A stretch of 64,000 bases of DNA, from positions 5,456,001-5,520,000 of the forward strand of contig NZ_CP170094.1 of assembly GCF_042180575.1 (NCBI RefSeq), read 5' to 3'. A program made the position numbers and the translations under genes. Of the stretch, positions 44,245-54,857 are shown piece by piece. Position 1 is the stretch's first letter, and the number at the start of each line of letters is the position of its first letter. This stretch comes from Bernardetia sp042180575 (GTDB taxonomy: Bacteria > Bacteroidota > Bacteroidia > Cytophagales > Bernardetiaceae). The notes beneath the pieces were generated by a model. That model made no database searches. It was not told the DNA's origin and saw only the letters and a program-made list of their open reading frames with translations.

Positions 44245-47200
44245 ATGTCCAACTTCATCACCAATTCCATCGACGGAAAATCAATGCAAACTCGTTTGCA
44301 AAAACTTATTCCTGTCAGCCAAGAACTCAAATTTTTGGTTGGTTTTTTTTATTTTTCGGGTTGGCAAGAGATTTATAATTATCTACAATCCAATACAGAA
44401 ATCAACCTTAAAGTTTTGGTTGGACTTAGTGTTGATAAAACTGTTTCAGGAACGCTGATAGAAGTTGGTAATTTTAAAGAAAATCAAAGTAGAGAAGAAG
44501 TCTTTTCAGATTTTATAAAATCACTAGGAAAAGCTCTCAATCATTCGGACATGGACACCGAAATTTTTCACGACCAATTTGATTTTTTTATAAAACTAAT
44601 AGAAATAGGTCGTTTAGAGATTCGCAAGACACAAAAACCCAATCACGCCAAAATTTATCTTTTTGCCTACAACACAGTAAAAGCAGACGAAACTGAAAAG
44701 AAAGGACAACTCATAACAGGAAGTAGCAACCTAACAAAAGCAGGTTTGCAAGGACAAGAAGAGTTTAATGTAGAAATAAAAGATTACGGTTTTGAAGAAG
44801 CAGAAAGGTATTTTGATGAGCGTTGGGAAATTGCCGATTCAATTACAGCCTTAGAAGAAGACAGAAATATATTGATTGAATTTCTCAAAAATCAAACACA
44901 GGCAGCACTTATTACACCTTTTGAAGCCTACGTTTATATTCTCAAAACCTATCTTGATTTACACGAAATAAAGAAAGTTGATAGTTATTTGGATAGATTA
45001 TTACTTGATGCAGGTTTTCAAAACTATTCCTATCAAAAAGATGCCGTCGGACAAGCTCTGCATGTCATTGAGCAGCACAACGGCGTTATCATTGCCGATG
45101 TGGTAGGTTTAGGGAAATCAGTTATTGCGTCTTTAATAGCCAAACAATTACGCAAACGAGGACTTATTTTGTGTCCCCCTGGACTTATGGGAAATGCCCA
45201 GCAAAAAACAGGTTGGCACGAATACAAGCATCTTTTTCAGTTATATGATTGGGATATTGAGAGTGTAGGAAAGGTAGAAGAAATTGCAGAAACTATCGAA
45301 GACCAAAATTATGATGTTATTATAATTGATGAAGCACACCGTTTCAGAAATCAAGATACAGCCATGTATGAGGCTTTGGCAATAATTTGTAAAGCAAAAC
45401 AAGTCATTTTACTTACTGCAACTCCTTTTAATAATTCGCCTGCTGATATTTTCTCATTGCTCAAACTTTTCGTCATTCCAGGGCAATCTAGTTTGAGTAT
45501 AGAAAGCAACTTGGAACAGCTTTTTAAGAGTTATGATTATCGTTTCAAACGACTTTCTAATATTTTGAAAGACTATAATTCGGAGAACGACAAAAAACGA
45601 AAACGAGTAGAAAAAATCTACAAAGATATTTTTAAAAGTAAGCCTCCTATCAATGTTTCTTTAGTCAGAAATGAAGTCAAATTTATTGCAACGCAAATCA
45701 AAGACACCATTAAAGATGTTACGATTCGCAGAAATAGAATTGATTTAAAACAAGATGTTACATATAGTAAAGAAGTTACTAACCTTTCAGAAGTAGAAGA
45801 CCCAAAAGAGATTTTTTATGAATTGAGTGAAAAACAATCCATTTTTTATGATAAAGTAATTTATACTTATTTTGGTGAAAATGGACAGTTTACAGGCGCA
45901 ATTTATCGCCCAAGTCAATACGAGAATGAACAAAAAGACGAAGAGAAAAAAAGTGAAGAAGAAAACCGAATCTTTCAACAGCAAAATAACTTATATGGTT
46001 TTATGCGTCGTCTGTTGGTAAAGCGTTTTGAGAGTTCGTTTGGTTCATTTGAAAAAAGTATTGAACGTTTTTTGAAGGTCAATAGAATGGTAAAATCTTT
46101 TATTGAGCATTCAGATAAGTACATTTTGGATAGAAAAGTGATTGAAGGAATTTATAATGAGCAGGAAGGAGAAGATGATTTTGTTTCTGAACAAATAGAA
46201 AATGCCTTAGAAGAGTTTGAAAGAAATGCTCAAGATAAAACTTCCCCAAAACATACGACGATTTATGAAGTGAACAAATTTAAGTTCAAAAAGCAATTTT
46301 TAGAAGATATTGAAAATGATATTGCGCTTTTTGAAATGATACAAAGGGAAATTAAAGAGTTAGATTTAATTCAAAATGACCCAAAACGTAAAAAAATAGT
46401 AGAAACAATAAAGGACGTTTTAAAACAATCTAAAGAGTCAAATGTACCAAAAAGAAAGGTAATTCTCTTTACAGAATATACTGATACAGTTAGGCATTTG
46501 GAAAAGTATTTTTCAGCAGAATTTGCAGGAAGAGTTTTGTTTTGTGATGGCAGTTTATCCAAAAAAACACAGCTAGAACTCAACACTAATTTTAATGCAA
46601 AATATAAAGACAAAGACGGAAAACAGGAAGATGATTTTGATGTTTTGGTAACGAGTGATAAACTCTCAGAAGGTTTTAATCTCAACCGAGCAGGTCTGAT
46701 TATCAATTATGATATTCCTTGGAATCCTACACGAGTTATTCAGCGAGTTGGACGTATTAATAGAATAGGAACAAAAGTTTTTGAGACACTTTACATTTAC
46801 AATTTCTTCCCTACACTTCAAGGTGCAACTATCGTGAAAAGTAGAGAAATTGCAGCTCAAAAAATGTTTTTAATTCATAATGCACTAGGCGAAGATGCCA
46901 AAATTTTTGATGCCTCAGAAGAGCCTTCTGCTAGTTCGCTTTTCAGTAAAATTGGTAAGTACCAAGAAGATGAAGAAATAAGTATTGATACTTTTGTAAG
47001 AAATGAATTTGCAGCAATCAAAGAAAATTACCCAGAAGTTCTTGAAAGAATTAATAGTTTTCCAAATCGCATCAAAACAGCCAAATTTTTTGAAGAAGAA
47101 AACACACTTGTTTTGAGAAAAAAAGGAACAAGTATTTTTCCTTTAGTGATTGATAAAGACAAAAATATTGAACGAAAAACTTTTAAAGATATAGTTTCTT

Positions 47201-47637
47201 TAGTAAAATGTGATTTTGAAACACCTGCACAACCACTAAGTAAAGCCTTTTGGAAAAATTATGAGGAAGCTAAAAATTATGCTCCCAAAAGTAGAAGAGC
47301 AAGTCCACAAATTTCTCTTGAACAACAAGCACTAAACAGCTTAAAAACACTTTCAAAAAAGTACAGAGAACAGCTTAATTCGGCTCAATTAGAATTTATT
47401 ACTACGCTTATTCAAGATTTGAGAAAGTATAAAACGCTTCCTACTTATACACTTCGTAGGCTTGTTTTGGCAAATGAAAGTAAAAAAGCTGTCAAAGCAA
47501 CGATTGAAAGTATTGAAGAAGTGCGTCGTCGTTTAGGTAATAATTATTTAGAAATAATCCTAAGACAAGTTCAGAATTTGGAAGAAGATATTATTATTTC
47601 GGTGGAAAATCAGATGAAAAAGGAGGATTTGATTTGA
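44245..47637 (+). CDS. PLD-domain SF2 (SNF2/DEAD-like) helicase
   Basis: 1130 aa. N-terminal phospholipase-D-like nuclease domain with HAKIYLFAYN and GSSNLTKAGLQGQEEFNVEI (~132-175), i.e. one HxK...GSSN motif. Then an SF2 helicase core: Walker A ADVVGLGKSVIAS (~282), DEAH box IIIDEAHRFRNQD (~360), motif III LTATPFNN, and C-terminal motifs EGFNLNRAGLIINYDIPWNP and QRVGRINRIG (~832). A long charged insert separates the lobes. The domain set fits a translocating restriction-type effector. Third gene of the operon. Confidence 0.9.
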   Translation: MSNFITNSIDGKSMQTRLQKLIPVSQELKFLVGFFYFSGWQEIYNYLQSNTEINLKVLVGLSVDKTVSGTLIEVGNFKENQSREEVFSDFIKSLGKALNHSDMDTEIFHDQFDFFIKLIEIGRLEIRKTQKPNHAKIYLFAYNTVKADETEKKGQLITGSSNLTKAGLQGQEEFNVEIKDYGFEEAERYFDERWEIADSITALEEDRNILIEFLKNQTQAALITPFEAYVYILKTYLDLHEIKKVDSYLDRLLLDAGFQNYSYQKDAVGQALHVIEQHNGVIIADVVGLGKSVIASLIAKQLRKRGLILCPPGLMGNAQQKTGWHEYKHLFQLYDWDIESVGKVEEIAETIEDQNYDVIIIDEAHRFRNQDTAMYEALAIICKAKQVILLTATPFNNSPADIFSLLKLFVIPGQSSLSIESNLEQLFKSYDYRFKRLSNILKDYNSENDKKRKRVEKIYKDIFKSKPPINVSLVRNEVKFIATQIKDTIKDVTIRRNRIDLKQDVTYSKEVTNLSEVEDPKEIFYELSEKQSIFYDKVIYTYFGENGQFTGAIYRPSQYENEQKDEEKKSEEENRIFQQQNNLYGFMRRLLVKRFESSFGSFEKSIERFLKVNRMVKSFIEHSDKYILDRKVIEGIYNEQEGEDDFVSEQIENALEEFERNAQDKTSPKHTTIYEVNKFKFKKQFLEDIENDIALFEMIQREIKELDLIQNDPKRKKIVETIKDVLKQSKESNVPKRKVILFTEYTDTVRHLEKYFSAEFAGRVLFCDGSLSKKTQLELNTNFNAKYKDKDGKQEDDFDVLVTSDKLSEGFNLNRAGLIINYDIPWNPTRVIQRVGRINRIGTKVFETLYIYNFFPTLQGATIVKSREIAAQKMFLIHNALGEDAKIFDASEEPSASSLFSKIGKYQEDEEISIDTFVRNEFAAIKENYPEVLERINSFPNRIKTAKFFEEENTLVLRKKGTSIFPLVIDKDKNIERKTFKDIVSLVKCDFETPAQPLSKAFWKNYEEAKNYAPKSRRASPQISLEQQALNSLKTLSKKYREQLNSAQLEFITTLIQDLRKYKTLPTYTLRRLVLANESKKAVKATIESIEEVRRRLGNNYLEIILRQVQNLEEDIIISVENQMKKEDLI

Positions 47638-47765
47638 GTAGATTTTTAGAAACTTCTAGCTAATACTCTAAAATAATGAAGTAAGAGTTTGAATTACAAG
47701 GTACGAGCTAAATATGCAGCTCTCATTTGGCTAGAGTCTGACGAGGAAGGGCGGCTGTACTTAGA

Positions 47766-48696
47766 TTATAGGACTACTGACTGTTTAGAGTTACGGTAAT
47801 TTTCTATGACTAAAAGTGCAGGGGAATAGTCTTTGTATTTATCTGAATTAGGTAATTTCTTCCAAATTGCTGGGCTATTACTTAAAAGCCCCAAACTAAA
47901 AAAACTATTTTTATAAAGTTTTTGATAAATATAGTTTATTTCTTTAGTGTTTAGTTCTTCAAAGTTTAAGTATTTTACATAAGCAATCATATAATTTTCG
48001 TGATATTCAAATAATGAAAGAAAAAGGTCTTTATAGTAAATTTGGATAGATTGTAAATAATTAAAAAAACAAATATCGTTATTTGAAAAAGAAAGTTCAG
48101 GCTGAGTATGTACAATATATTCACAAATTTTGGTAGTTTTTTTCTTAGCTTTTCTGAAATATTTATTTCTTGTAACACTGCAAATAGGGGAATGAATCTG
48201 AGGTAATTTAGATAATTCTTGAAAATCATAGTTTTTTACACCAGTAAAGTAAACTATTGCCCAAAGTCTTGTGTCTTTACGTCCTAAAAGCTCTAACATT
48301 TTTTTACAAATGATTTCACTTGTTATTCTATGTTTTACAACAAAAATTGTCGAAAATTTCACATTTCTTAAAACTTTAAAAGATACTTCTTCCAAAGTTT
48401 GTTCCGTCATTTTTTGTGATAGATTAGAAAATGAAACATTCCCTAGTTTAACTTCTTCTTCAAATTCAGAAATAACTTTTTCTTGCCAATCCCATAAACT
48501 ACCATGATAAGGAATTACTCCTCCATTACATACTTCCATTTCTTTTATTATATTAAGAGCTTGCTCACTATTATAAGAAGGAAGTGATTGCATATATTTT
48601 TCCTTATTAATTAATTCGATATTATAACTAAACTCTTTATTCGCTAATAAAACTGCCGTAATTTCTTTACTACCAAAATCACTTGCATAAAGGGTT
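47766..48696 (-). pseudogene. NACHT protein, C-terminal part (split by IS4-family element)
   Basis: On the minus strand the frame stays open upstream of the ATG at 48593 to the IS boundary, reading LYASDFGSKEITAVLLANKE. Joined to the NACHT gene at 49914 (one TSD copy kept) it gives a single 1145-aa frame, ...HGLVYYLTLYASDFGSK.... This part has no known domain; it includes WDWQEKVISEFEEEVKLGNV and ends in NSKQSVVL, mixed alpha/beta. It might be translated alone from 48593, giving a 275-aa product. Confidence 0.75.
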
Positions 48697-48705
48697 AAAT
48701 AATAC

Positions 48706-49913
48706 TATAGTACTGGACATGAGTTAAATTTTTGACAAAAAAAGGACAGAAAGAGTTAATTTAGAAGTGTGAAAACCAAAAAACTCTATTCCGTCCTGCT
48801 GAACAAATATACAAAGGAATTTTCAGATATTCCTATCCATTATGTTCACGCTACTTTGTTGCTTATTAGCTGTATTCTGATAAAAGAAACTGTTAATCTA
48901 AACAAATTAAAAAATCAAGTAGGTATTTTTTTAAATTCTCCTACTGTTCAAATTGATTCTCATTATAAACGGCTTACTCGTTATTTTTTGGATGTCTATG
49001 TTCAAAAAACACTATGGAAGCTGATTCTAGTTTTTAGTATAGGCTCTTTTTTGAATAGAAAAGACATAAAAAAAGAAATTTTCTATCTAGCTATGGATGG
49101 TAGTGTTTGGCAATTAGGGGAATATACCTATCATGTTTTGGTCTTAAGTGTTATTTATAGAAAAATGGCTATTCCTATTTTTTGGATCAATTTAGAACGA
49201 AAAGGTAGTTCTACTGTTGCTCATCGTAAAAGTTTATTAGCATCGGCTTTATTGTTATATCCTTTTTTAAAAAGATTTACAATTTTAGCTGATAGAGAGT
49301 ATAAAGGTAGAGTTTGGTTTAGGTATTTAGAAGAACAAGGATATACTTACATTATTCGTCTTTGTAAGGGAGATTATCAATTAGAAGTTAAAAAATACCA
49401 CAGCTTACTTAAAAAAGCTAAATCAGGCAAACTAGTAAGCCAAGAATTTGAAACTGACTTTGCAAAAAAACTAAAAATAGTGATTTCTTATAATGCTCAA
49501 GCAGCAAAAGAAAGTGAAAAGTTTGTCATTTTATTAACCAACAAATATCGTTTAACAAAGGAGAAAATTAGTGCTATCTATTATCTCAGATGGAAAATAG
49601 AGTGTTTATTTAGACATTTGAAAACAAATGGATTTCATTTAGAGGAGTTAGGAATGGTAAACCCAAGAAAAATTCGTGTTCTAATGGCATTAGTAATTGC
49701 ATCTTTTTTACTCTGTATCTTAGAAGGAGTAAAAACAAAACAAAGAGTAAAAAAAGACAATGAATCCTTTTACGAGTCTGTTTTTAGAATCGGATATGGA
49801 AAAGTAGTATTTTATGCTACTTCTATAGACAAAATATTAAAAATAATAACCCAATTAGTGCAAAAATCTAAAACTCAAAATACAACCTAAATTAACACAT
49901 GTCCAGTACTGTA
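48706..49913 (+). mobile_element. IS4-family element, 1208 bp, 9-bp TSD
   Basis: Inverted ends TATAGTACTGGACATG and CATGTCCAGTACTGTA, flanked on both sides by AAATAATAC (48697-48705 and 49914-49922). Inserted in the NACHT gene in the opposite orientation. Transposase intact. Confidence 0.93.
48769..49890 (+). CDS. IS4-family transposase
   Basis: 373 aa from a GTG start. First Asp in LAMDGSVWQLG, second in ILADREYKGR, and the YREK signature with exact spacing in YYLRWKIECLFRHLKTNGFH. Catalytic residues complete; probably active. Confidence 0.92.
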   Translation: MKTKKLYSVLLNKYTKEFSDIPIHYVHATLLLISCILIKETVNLNKLKNQVGIFLNSPTVQIDSHYKRLTRYFLDVYVQKTLWKLILVFSIGSFLNRKDIKKEIFYLAMDGSVWQLGEYTYHVLVLSVIYRKMAIPIFWINLERKGSSTVAHRKSLLASALLLYPFLKRFTILADREYKGRVWFRYLEEQGYTYIIRLCKGDYQLEVKKYHSLLKKAKSGKLVSQEFETDFAKKLKIVISYNAQAAKESEKFVILLTNKYRLTKEKISAIYYLRWKIECLFRHLKTNGFHLEELGMVNPRKIRVLMALVIASFLLCILEGVKTKQRVKKDNESFYESVFRIGYGKVVFYATSIDKILKIITQLVQKSKTQNTT

Positions 49914-52420
49914 AAATAATACACTAAACCATGGGTTAAATCAGTTATTTTTTCCAAACGATAAAGATCTAAAGGTCTATAAGTTTGTTTTAATGCAAAA
50001 TCCAAAAGTTTTTCTGTATAATAATTTATAGACCTAAAATACTCATAAGAAAGAAAAATAGAAAAATGGCATTTATCATTTGGTATATTTAATACTACTT
50101 CTGATAACTTACGAACAAAACTAATTTCATTTTCACTATCATCTAATTTTATTTCTACTACAAGAAACATAAGAAAACTAGGCAACTCATACCAACTATT
50201 ATTTTCATTAAAAGTCTGACATAAAAAATTATTACATGATAAAATTAACAACTTAGATAAATTTTCTTTATCCACTTTTTGAAAATTATAGAAAAAATTA
50301 ATAATTGAATGAAACTCTTTATAATTGATTTCAGGCTCTTCTAGTATTAATGCGTTTATGTTATTATCTTCATAATAATTAATTGAAACAAAGTAGTTTA
50401 GGATATCTGAAATTAGAGTTCCGTGAGAATATTGTCTTTCATACTTATAAATTTTATACAACATTGCTTTTGCACTTCTCAAAACTTTATCGTCTTTATG
50501 TCGTGCAATAGTAAAAATTTTGACTACATTTTGTAGAGTGCTTTCAGAAGCCAACCATTCTTTACCAAATAGATTTATAAACTTTCCACTCAAATCCTTT
50601 TGAAATTTATCTTTACGTGCAAATGATGCCAATACCTCTATTACTTCTGGGTGGATAGGTTTGTACCAAAAAGACAGCAAGCTAACAATTTTACTCATGT
50701 CATTTTTATATCTTTCAAATGATGCGTTACTTTCGGCTATTATTCTGCCTGCTAATAATAAATCTCTTTTTAAAGTCCTCTCAAAAGGGCTTTTTTGCTT
50801 TTTTACAGTAGTAATAAACAAATCTAAATTTTTCAACTCTGTTTCTTCAAAAAGTCCTGCCATTAGTAAAATAGGCTCTCTATAAGTTAATTGATGTAAA
50901 TTAACCTTTAACCACTTCTCTACTTGTTTGGTATTATTAAGCCAAGCATTTTTAAGAGATGCTCCAAAATAGAATTCTAAAAATGTTTGGTGCAAAAAGA
51001 ATATGTTAGCATTTTCATACTCTTGTTTTTCTTTTTTATCAGAAGCCAAAATACCCAAATCACGTCTCAAAAAGTCAATTCCTTTTTTATCAATATTTTC
51101 TTTTCTAAGATATTCGTTAAGTTGGTTTAGTGTATTTTTACATTTTGAACTGATCTCTGTCCATTTACATTCGCCTTTTTGATAAACCTCTAAGGCGATA
51201 GTTTTTAGGATATGCTTTATATTTTCGAATTCGTTATCATAATAAATATTTCTGTTCTTTTGAATTTGAATTCCATTTCTTCTGAGTGCTGCATAAAAAA
51301 GATATTTAAAGTGTTCATCATATAGTTTAGAACGAGAACTTGCCTGCTCAAAAATTTTTAAGCCTTCCTCACAAGCTAAACGTACTGCAATTTTCAATAA
51401 TAGAGGTGTTTCTGTAGCTTTAATTAATGAGGGTTTTTCTTGCATTATAGAAAGAATATCTTGAGCAATAACCTTATCCTTATTTTCATCAAACTGTAAA
51501 ATCCATTTTTTAATAAATTCTTCTTGTGAAGTTGGATTAAGAGGTAAAATAGTAAATTCTTTAGCAAGATTAGGCTTTTCACCTGAACGTAAATTGGCTA
51601 TACGTACTGCAACAATGGCTTTGGGTACAATATCCACTAAACTATTTACCACTTTTTTTGCCTTTTCACTTTTACTGATTGGAACTTCATCAAAACCGTC
51701 AAGTAAAAGAAAAAGTTTGTTAGATTGTATCCAAGAAAGAATAAGGTTGAAGGAAAGATTATGAACGATATTCTTCAAAATTTTATCTTCTTTAACATCC
51801 TCTCGAATTACTAAATTATCTAAAACTTTCTGTTTTATAATTTCTTGTATTATTGTACTAGAAATTTTACTAATAACTGCTTCAATTATAATTATATATT
51901 CATTTTTAACATCAAATTCATTGACTTTTCCAAGTTCAATAAAAATAGGTATATAATCTGAAATACCAATATTCTTATCGTAAATTTCATTAACTTCTAT
52001 TTTTTTTGAACAAAGAAAAGAGGTAATATATTTTAAAGTAGTTGATTTTCCACCACCTGGCTCGCCTGCTAATATAAACTTGTCGTTATTCTTTAAAACT
52101 TCCTCTAATTCTTGTGGTGGCTTTTCAGTTTTTTGTTCTATGTTATCTTTTTCTTGATCTTTATTTTTACGTTTTTCATCAACTAAATCTGATTGTGGTA
52201 TGCCTTCACGTTCTTGCAGCAATACATACACATCTGTAATTTTCGCCTTGCTATCTAATTCATCAAGGGTAGAAAATTCAGTATGCACATTTTCTAAATA
52301 TGTTTTTTCGGCTAATGCCAATAGTTCTTTGGGAACTTCTTTAATGTTTTTGGTATTGATAAAATTTACAATCCCATAGTTATCGAATTTCTCAAAATAA
52401 TTTTCTGCATTGATATTCAT
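49914..52420 (-). pseudogene. NACHT-domain NTPase, N-terminal part (split by IS4-family element)
   Basis: Start MNINAENYFEKFDNYGIVNF, then a short helical region, and the NACHT module: Walker A FILAGEPGGGKSTTLKYI (115-132) and Walker B with extra acidic residues LLLDGFDEVP (238-247), the NACHT hallmark. A winged-helix region and helical repeats (HEAT/ARM-like) follow. The last five codons (VLDMC) come from the IS. Bacterial NACHT proteins are anti-phage sensors; effector and sensor parts sit around the NTPase. The first 20 residues copy the end of the small protein encoded just upstream, hinting that the two interact. Full gene was about 1145 aa; the insertion probably inactivates it. Confidence 0.85.
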
Positions 52421-52443
52421 TTTCTCAATTTAGTTTTTTTACA

Positions 52444-52818
52444 TTAGTCAAAGTTAATAGTACCGTTATTATCTAGTTTCTCAAAATAGTTTTTAGAATT
52501 GATAACCCTTTTAGTTTCAGTTTTTGTCTCTTGTTGGGGCTGTTGAGTATTGCTCTCTGATAAAAGTATGTTAGCTAAAGCTTTTAACTGGTCATAAAAA
52601 TCTACGTCAGTTTTACTTTGTATAAAAGCTTTTTCCAAGCGTGTGAGCATTGGGTTAGGTACTACATCTGGATTGCTTTTCAAGAAGATAAAAAACTCTG
52701 AAATTTCCAGTTCTTCTATATAGTGATATGCTTGTTCTAATTTTGTCATTTTATGTTTATTTTTTTGCTCCAAAAGTCGTTTATAAATGGAACTGCGTTC
52801 TAAAAATTTACCTTTCAT
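52444..52818 (-). CDS. Small partner of the NACHT protein (possible effector-associated domain)
   Basis: 124 aa from the ATG at 52818; earlier in-frame starts fall inside a terminator hairpin. A helical core (LEQAYHYIEELEISEFFIFL, TRLEKAFIQSKTDVDFYDQL) looks like an adaptor-type helical bundle such as the effector-associated domains (EADs) found beside bacterial NACHT genes. A Gln/Thr-rich linker leads to a C-terminal NYFEKLDNNGTINFD. The same pattern, NYFEKxDNxGxxNF, opens the NACHT protein 24 bp downstream, so both probably share a docking motif. Specific EAD class not determined. Confidence 0.6.
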   Translation of the reverse strand: MKGKFLERSSIYKRLLEQKNKHKMTKLEQAYHYIEELEISEFFIFLKSNPDVVPNPMLTRLEKAFIQSKTDVDFYDQLKALANILLSESNTQQPQQETKTETKRVINSKNYFEKLDNNGTINFD

Positions 52819-52821
52819 AAA

Positions 52822-52857
52822 AAACACCATCAATTCAATCAAGAATTAATGGTGTTT
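52822..52857 (-). terminator. Terminator hairpin ahead of the NACHT pair
   Basis: AAACACCAT and ATGGTGTTT form a 9-bp stem with an 18-nt loop. It lies after the OmpA-like gene and overlaps the upstream start choices of the small partner gene, which supports the start at 52818. Confidence 0.6.
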
Positions 52858-52909
52858 ATAATATACAAAAAATAATGATTAGTAATTAAAAGTTAGGGCA
52901 TCATTTTAT

Positions 52910-54332
52910 TTATTGACTCTTGTTATATAGTACTAAAACTTCTACTCTTCGATTACGTTTATCCTTTCTTCCATATTTTGGTTTTGTGCCTCCAAAACCT
53001 ATAACTTGTATTCTTTTTGTAGATATACCTTTTTCTATCAAATAATTTCTAATAGATTGTACTCTCTTTATGGATAAAGTATAGTTCATTTCAATATCCT
53101 TTTTTCTACTACTATTTACTCCTGTATGCCCATGAAATTCTACATCAACCCTTGGATTTTCTACTAAAAATTGAAACAAACTATCTACTACTTTAGTATC
53201 TTTTATTTTCCAAGAAAGGTAATCAAAGTTTATATCTTTCAATGGTATGGTATCTCCTTCCGATATTTCTTCTCCTTGAAACAGAAATTTGATTTTATTT
53301 GTAGTATCTTTTTTAGATGGAATAAGTAATAGTTTTTCTATATTTCTCATAACTAAACTGTCTCTTTTTTTATTATCTATGTTAGGTTCTGCTTCTAAAC
53401 CTTCTATAATAAATAACCCACTACCTTCTGTACTCAAAATAAACTTATTTCCTATTATATCTACTTTTGATATAAAAACCTTTTTTTATGAGTATATATA
53501 TTTTCTAATTTCATTTTTAGTAAATCTAAAAGGTAAATACTTCCACTTTCATCGAAGATATAAATGCTAGATTTTTCACTTAGCTCAGTACTAAAAATTA
53601 TATTTAGATCTTTTTCTATTTTCCAGTTTTTCACCTTTTTATTTTTTTGCTCTAATCCTTTATGGTAAAAAAATTTATTACCTTTCTTTATCAAATTATA
53701 AGAAACAGAATCATGATGAATTCCTGTCGTTAATAATTTATCAGTCTCTTTTAGAACAGAAAAGATTGTATCTTTATTTTTAATCAAATTATGATTTGTT
53801 CTAATCCACCTATCATTATTTGCTTAACCTCTTCTTCTAAATTGTAATGAGATTTAGAAGAATATAGATTATATAATTCTCCTTTTTTTGTAAAAAAATA
53901 CATACTATCATTAACAGAGTAAATAGATTTAATTAAACCATTTGAGGTGTTTTCTGGTTCTATATGGTAACTTTTAAAACAACTATCTCTTTTTGCTATA
54001 AAAATCTCAGCTATGTTCCCAACATAAGAACCTATAAACAAACTGTTTTTTTTATCATTTATAAATAATTTATTAATTTCATTAAATGGAAGTTTATTAT
54101 TTTTTTTTGATAACTTTCGCACTCCATTAGAATCTACTATCTGTAATCCTGTATCTGTACCTATAAATAAGCAACCTTTTTTGTTTATTTGAAAATCATT
54201 TATTAGTACAGTACCGAATTTAACAGTATCTAAATAAATATGCTTCCATCTAATTTCTTGTACTTGTCCAAATAAAGATATACATGAGAAATAGACTAAA
54301 GCAAAAAAAAATGTATGTTTTAAATAATTCAT
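52910..54332 (-). pseudogene. Propeller-OmpA fusion protein, frameshifted twice
   Basis: Three successive minus-strand frames (54332-53784, 53787-53461, about 53470-52910) make one gene. The first has a signal peptide (MNYLKHTFFFALVYFSCISL ... FGQVQ) and beta-propeller repeats (GCLFIGTDTGLQIVDSNG, KNSLFIGSYVGN); the second continues the propeller (SSIYIFDESGSIYLLD); the third has an OmpA-type peptidoglycan-binding domain (VEFHGHTGVNSS, SIKRVQSIRNYL, IQVIGFGGTKP, NRRVEVLVL). One shift lies near 53810, the other in an A7 run at about 53487. The intact protein would be ~474 aa, exported and cell-wall-bound. Broken, or with sequence errors. Confidence 0.75.
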
Positions 54333-54356
54333 ATTTATTTTAATTATTAGACTTTA

Positions 54357-54857
54357 TTACGATAATTTTTGATAGGTTATTCTTGTCTTTACCCTTAAAT
54401 TATGAATACCACACGCAATTTCCATGACTTGGTCTCTTACCTCTTCTCCCCACAATCGGATTTCATCTAAGACAATTCTAAGTCTTTTTACTCCTGCTAT
54501 GCTGTGTTCTGCACGTACTCTACGACTAGACTTTTTACTATTTTCAGCCTTGTCCTGCTCCGATAATTCTTTTCCTCTAGGCTTTTTTTTGGGTTGCTCA
54601 ATAAGGACACCTTTAGGTCTATGACCTTGATAACCAGTATCTTGATGAAGAATAGTTCCCTCAGGAAAGGTAATATCATCTTCTTCTAATAAACGTTTAT
54701 CGTGTACTTTTCCTGTTTCTGTATCTCCTAAAAAAACTACCTCTTGATGTTTATCTGTAACTAAAGTATTTTTTATAGTGTGCTTTTTTTTTTCCACTAT
54801 ATACTTCTTTTTGAGCTTTGTAATCGGAGGGACGAGGAATTTCACGTTCGCTTCCAT
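54357..54857 (-). CDS. IS5-family transposase, second frame (copy 2)
   Basis: 166 aa, same sequence as in copy 1, with the second Asp (HQDTGYQGHRP) and Glu (RAEHSIAGVKR). Needs frameshifting at the A/T10 run near 54784-54793 to be joined to the first frame. Confidence 0.8.
   Translation of the reverse strand: MEANVKFLVPPITKLKKKYIVEKKKHTIKNTLVTDKHQEVVFLGDTETGKVHDKRLLEEDDITFPEGTILHQDTGYQGHRPKGVLIEQPKKKPRGKELSEQDKAENSKKSSRRVRAEHSIAGVKRLRIVLDEIRLWGEEVRDQVMEIACGIHNLRVKTRITYQKLS

Noticed and set aside
38969..47637. Classical type I restriction system
   Set aside because: No HsdS-type specificity subunit and the helicase has a PLD rather than HsdR-type nuclease domain.
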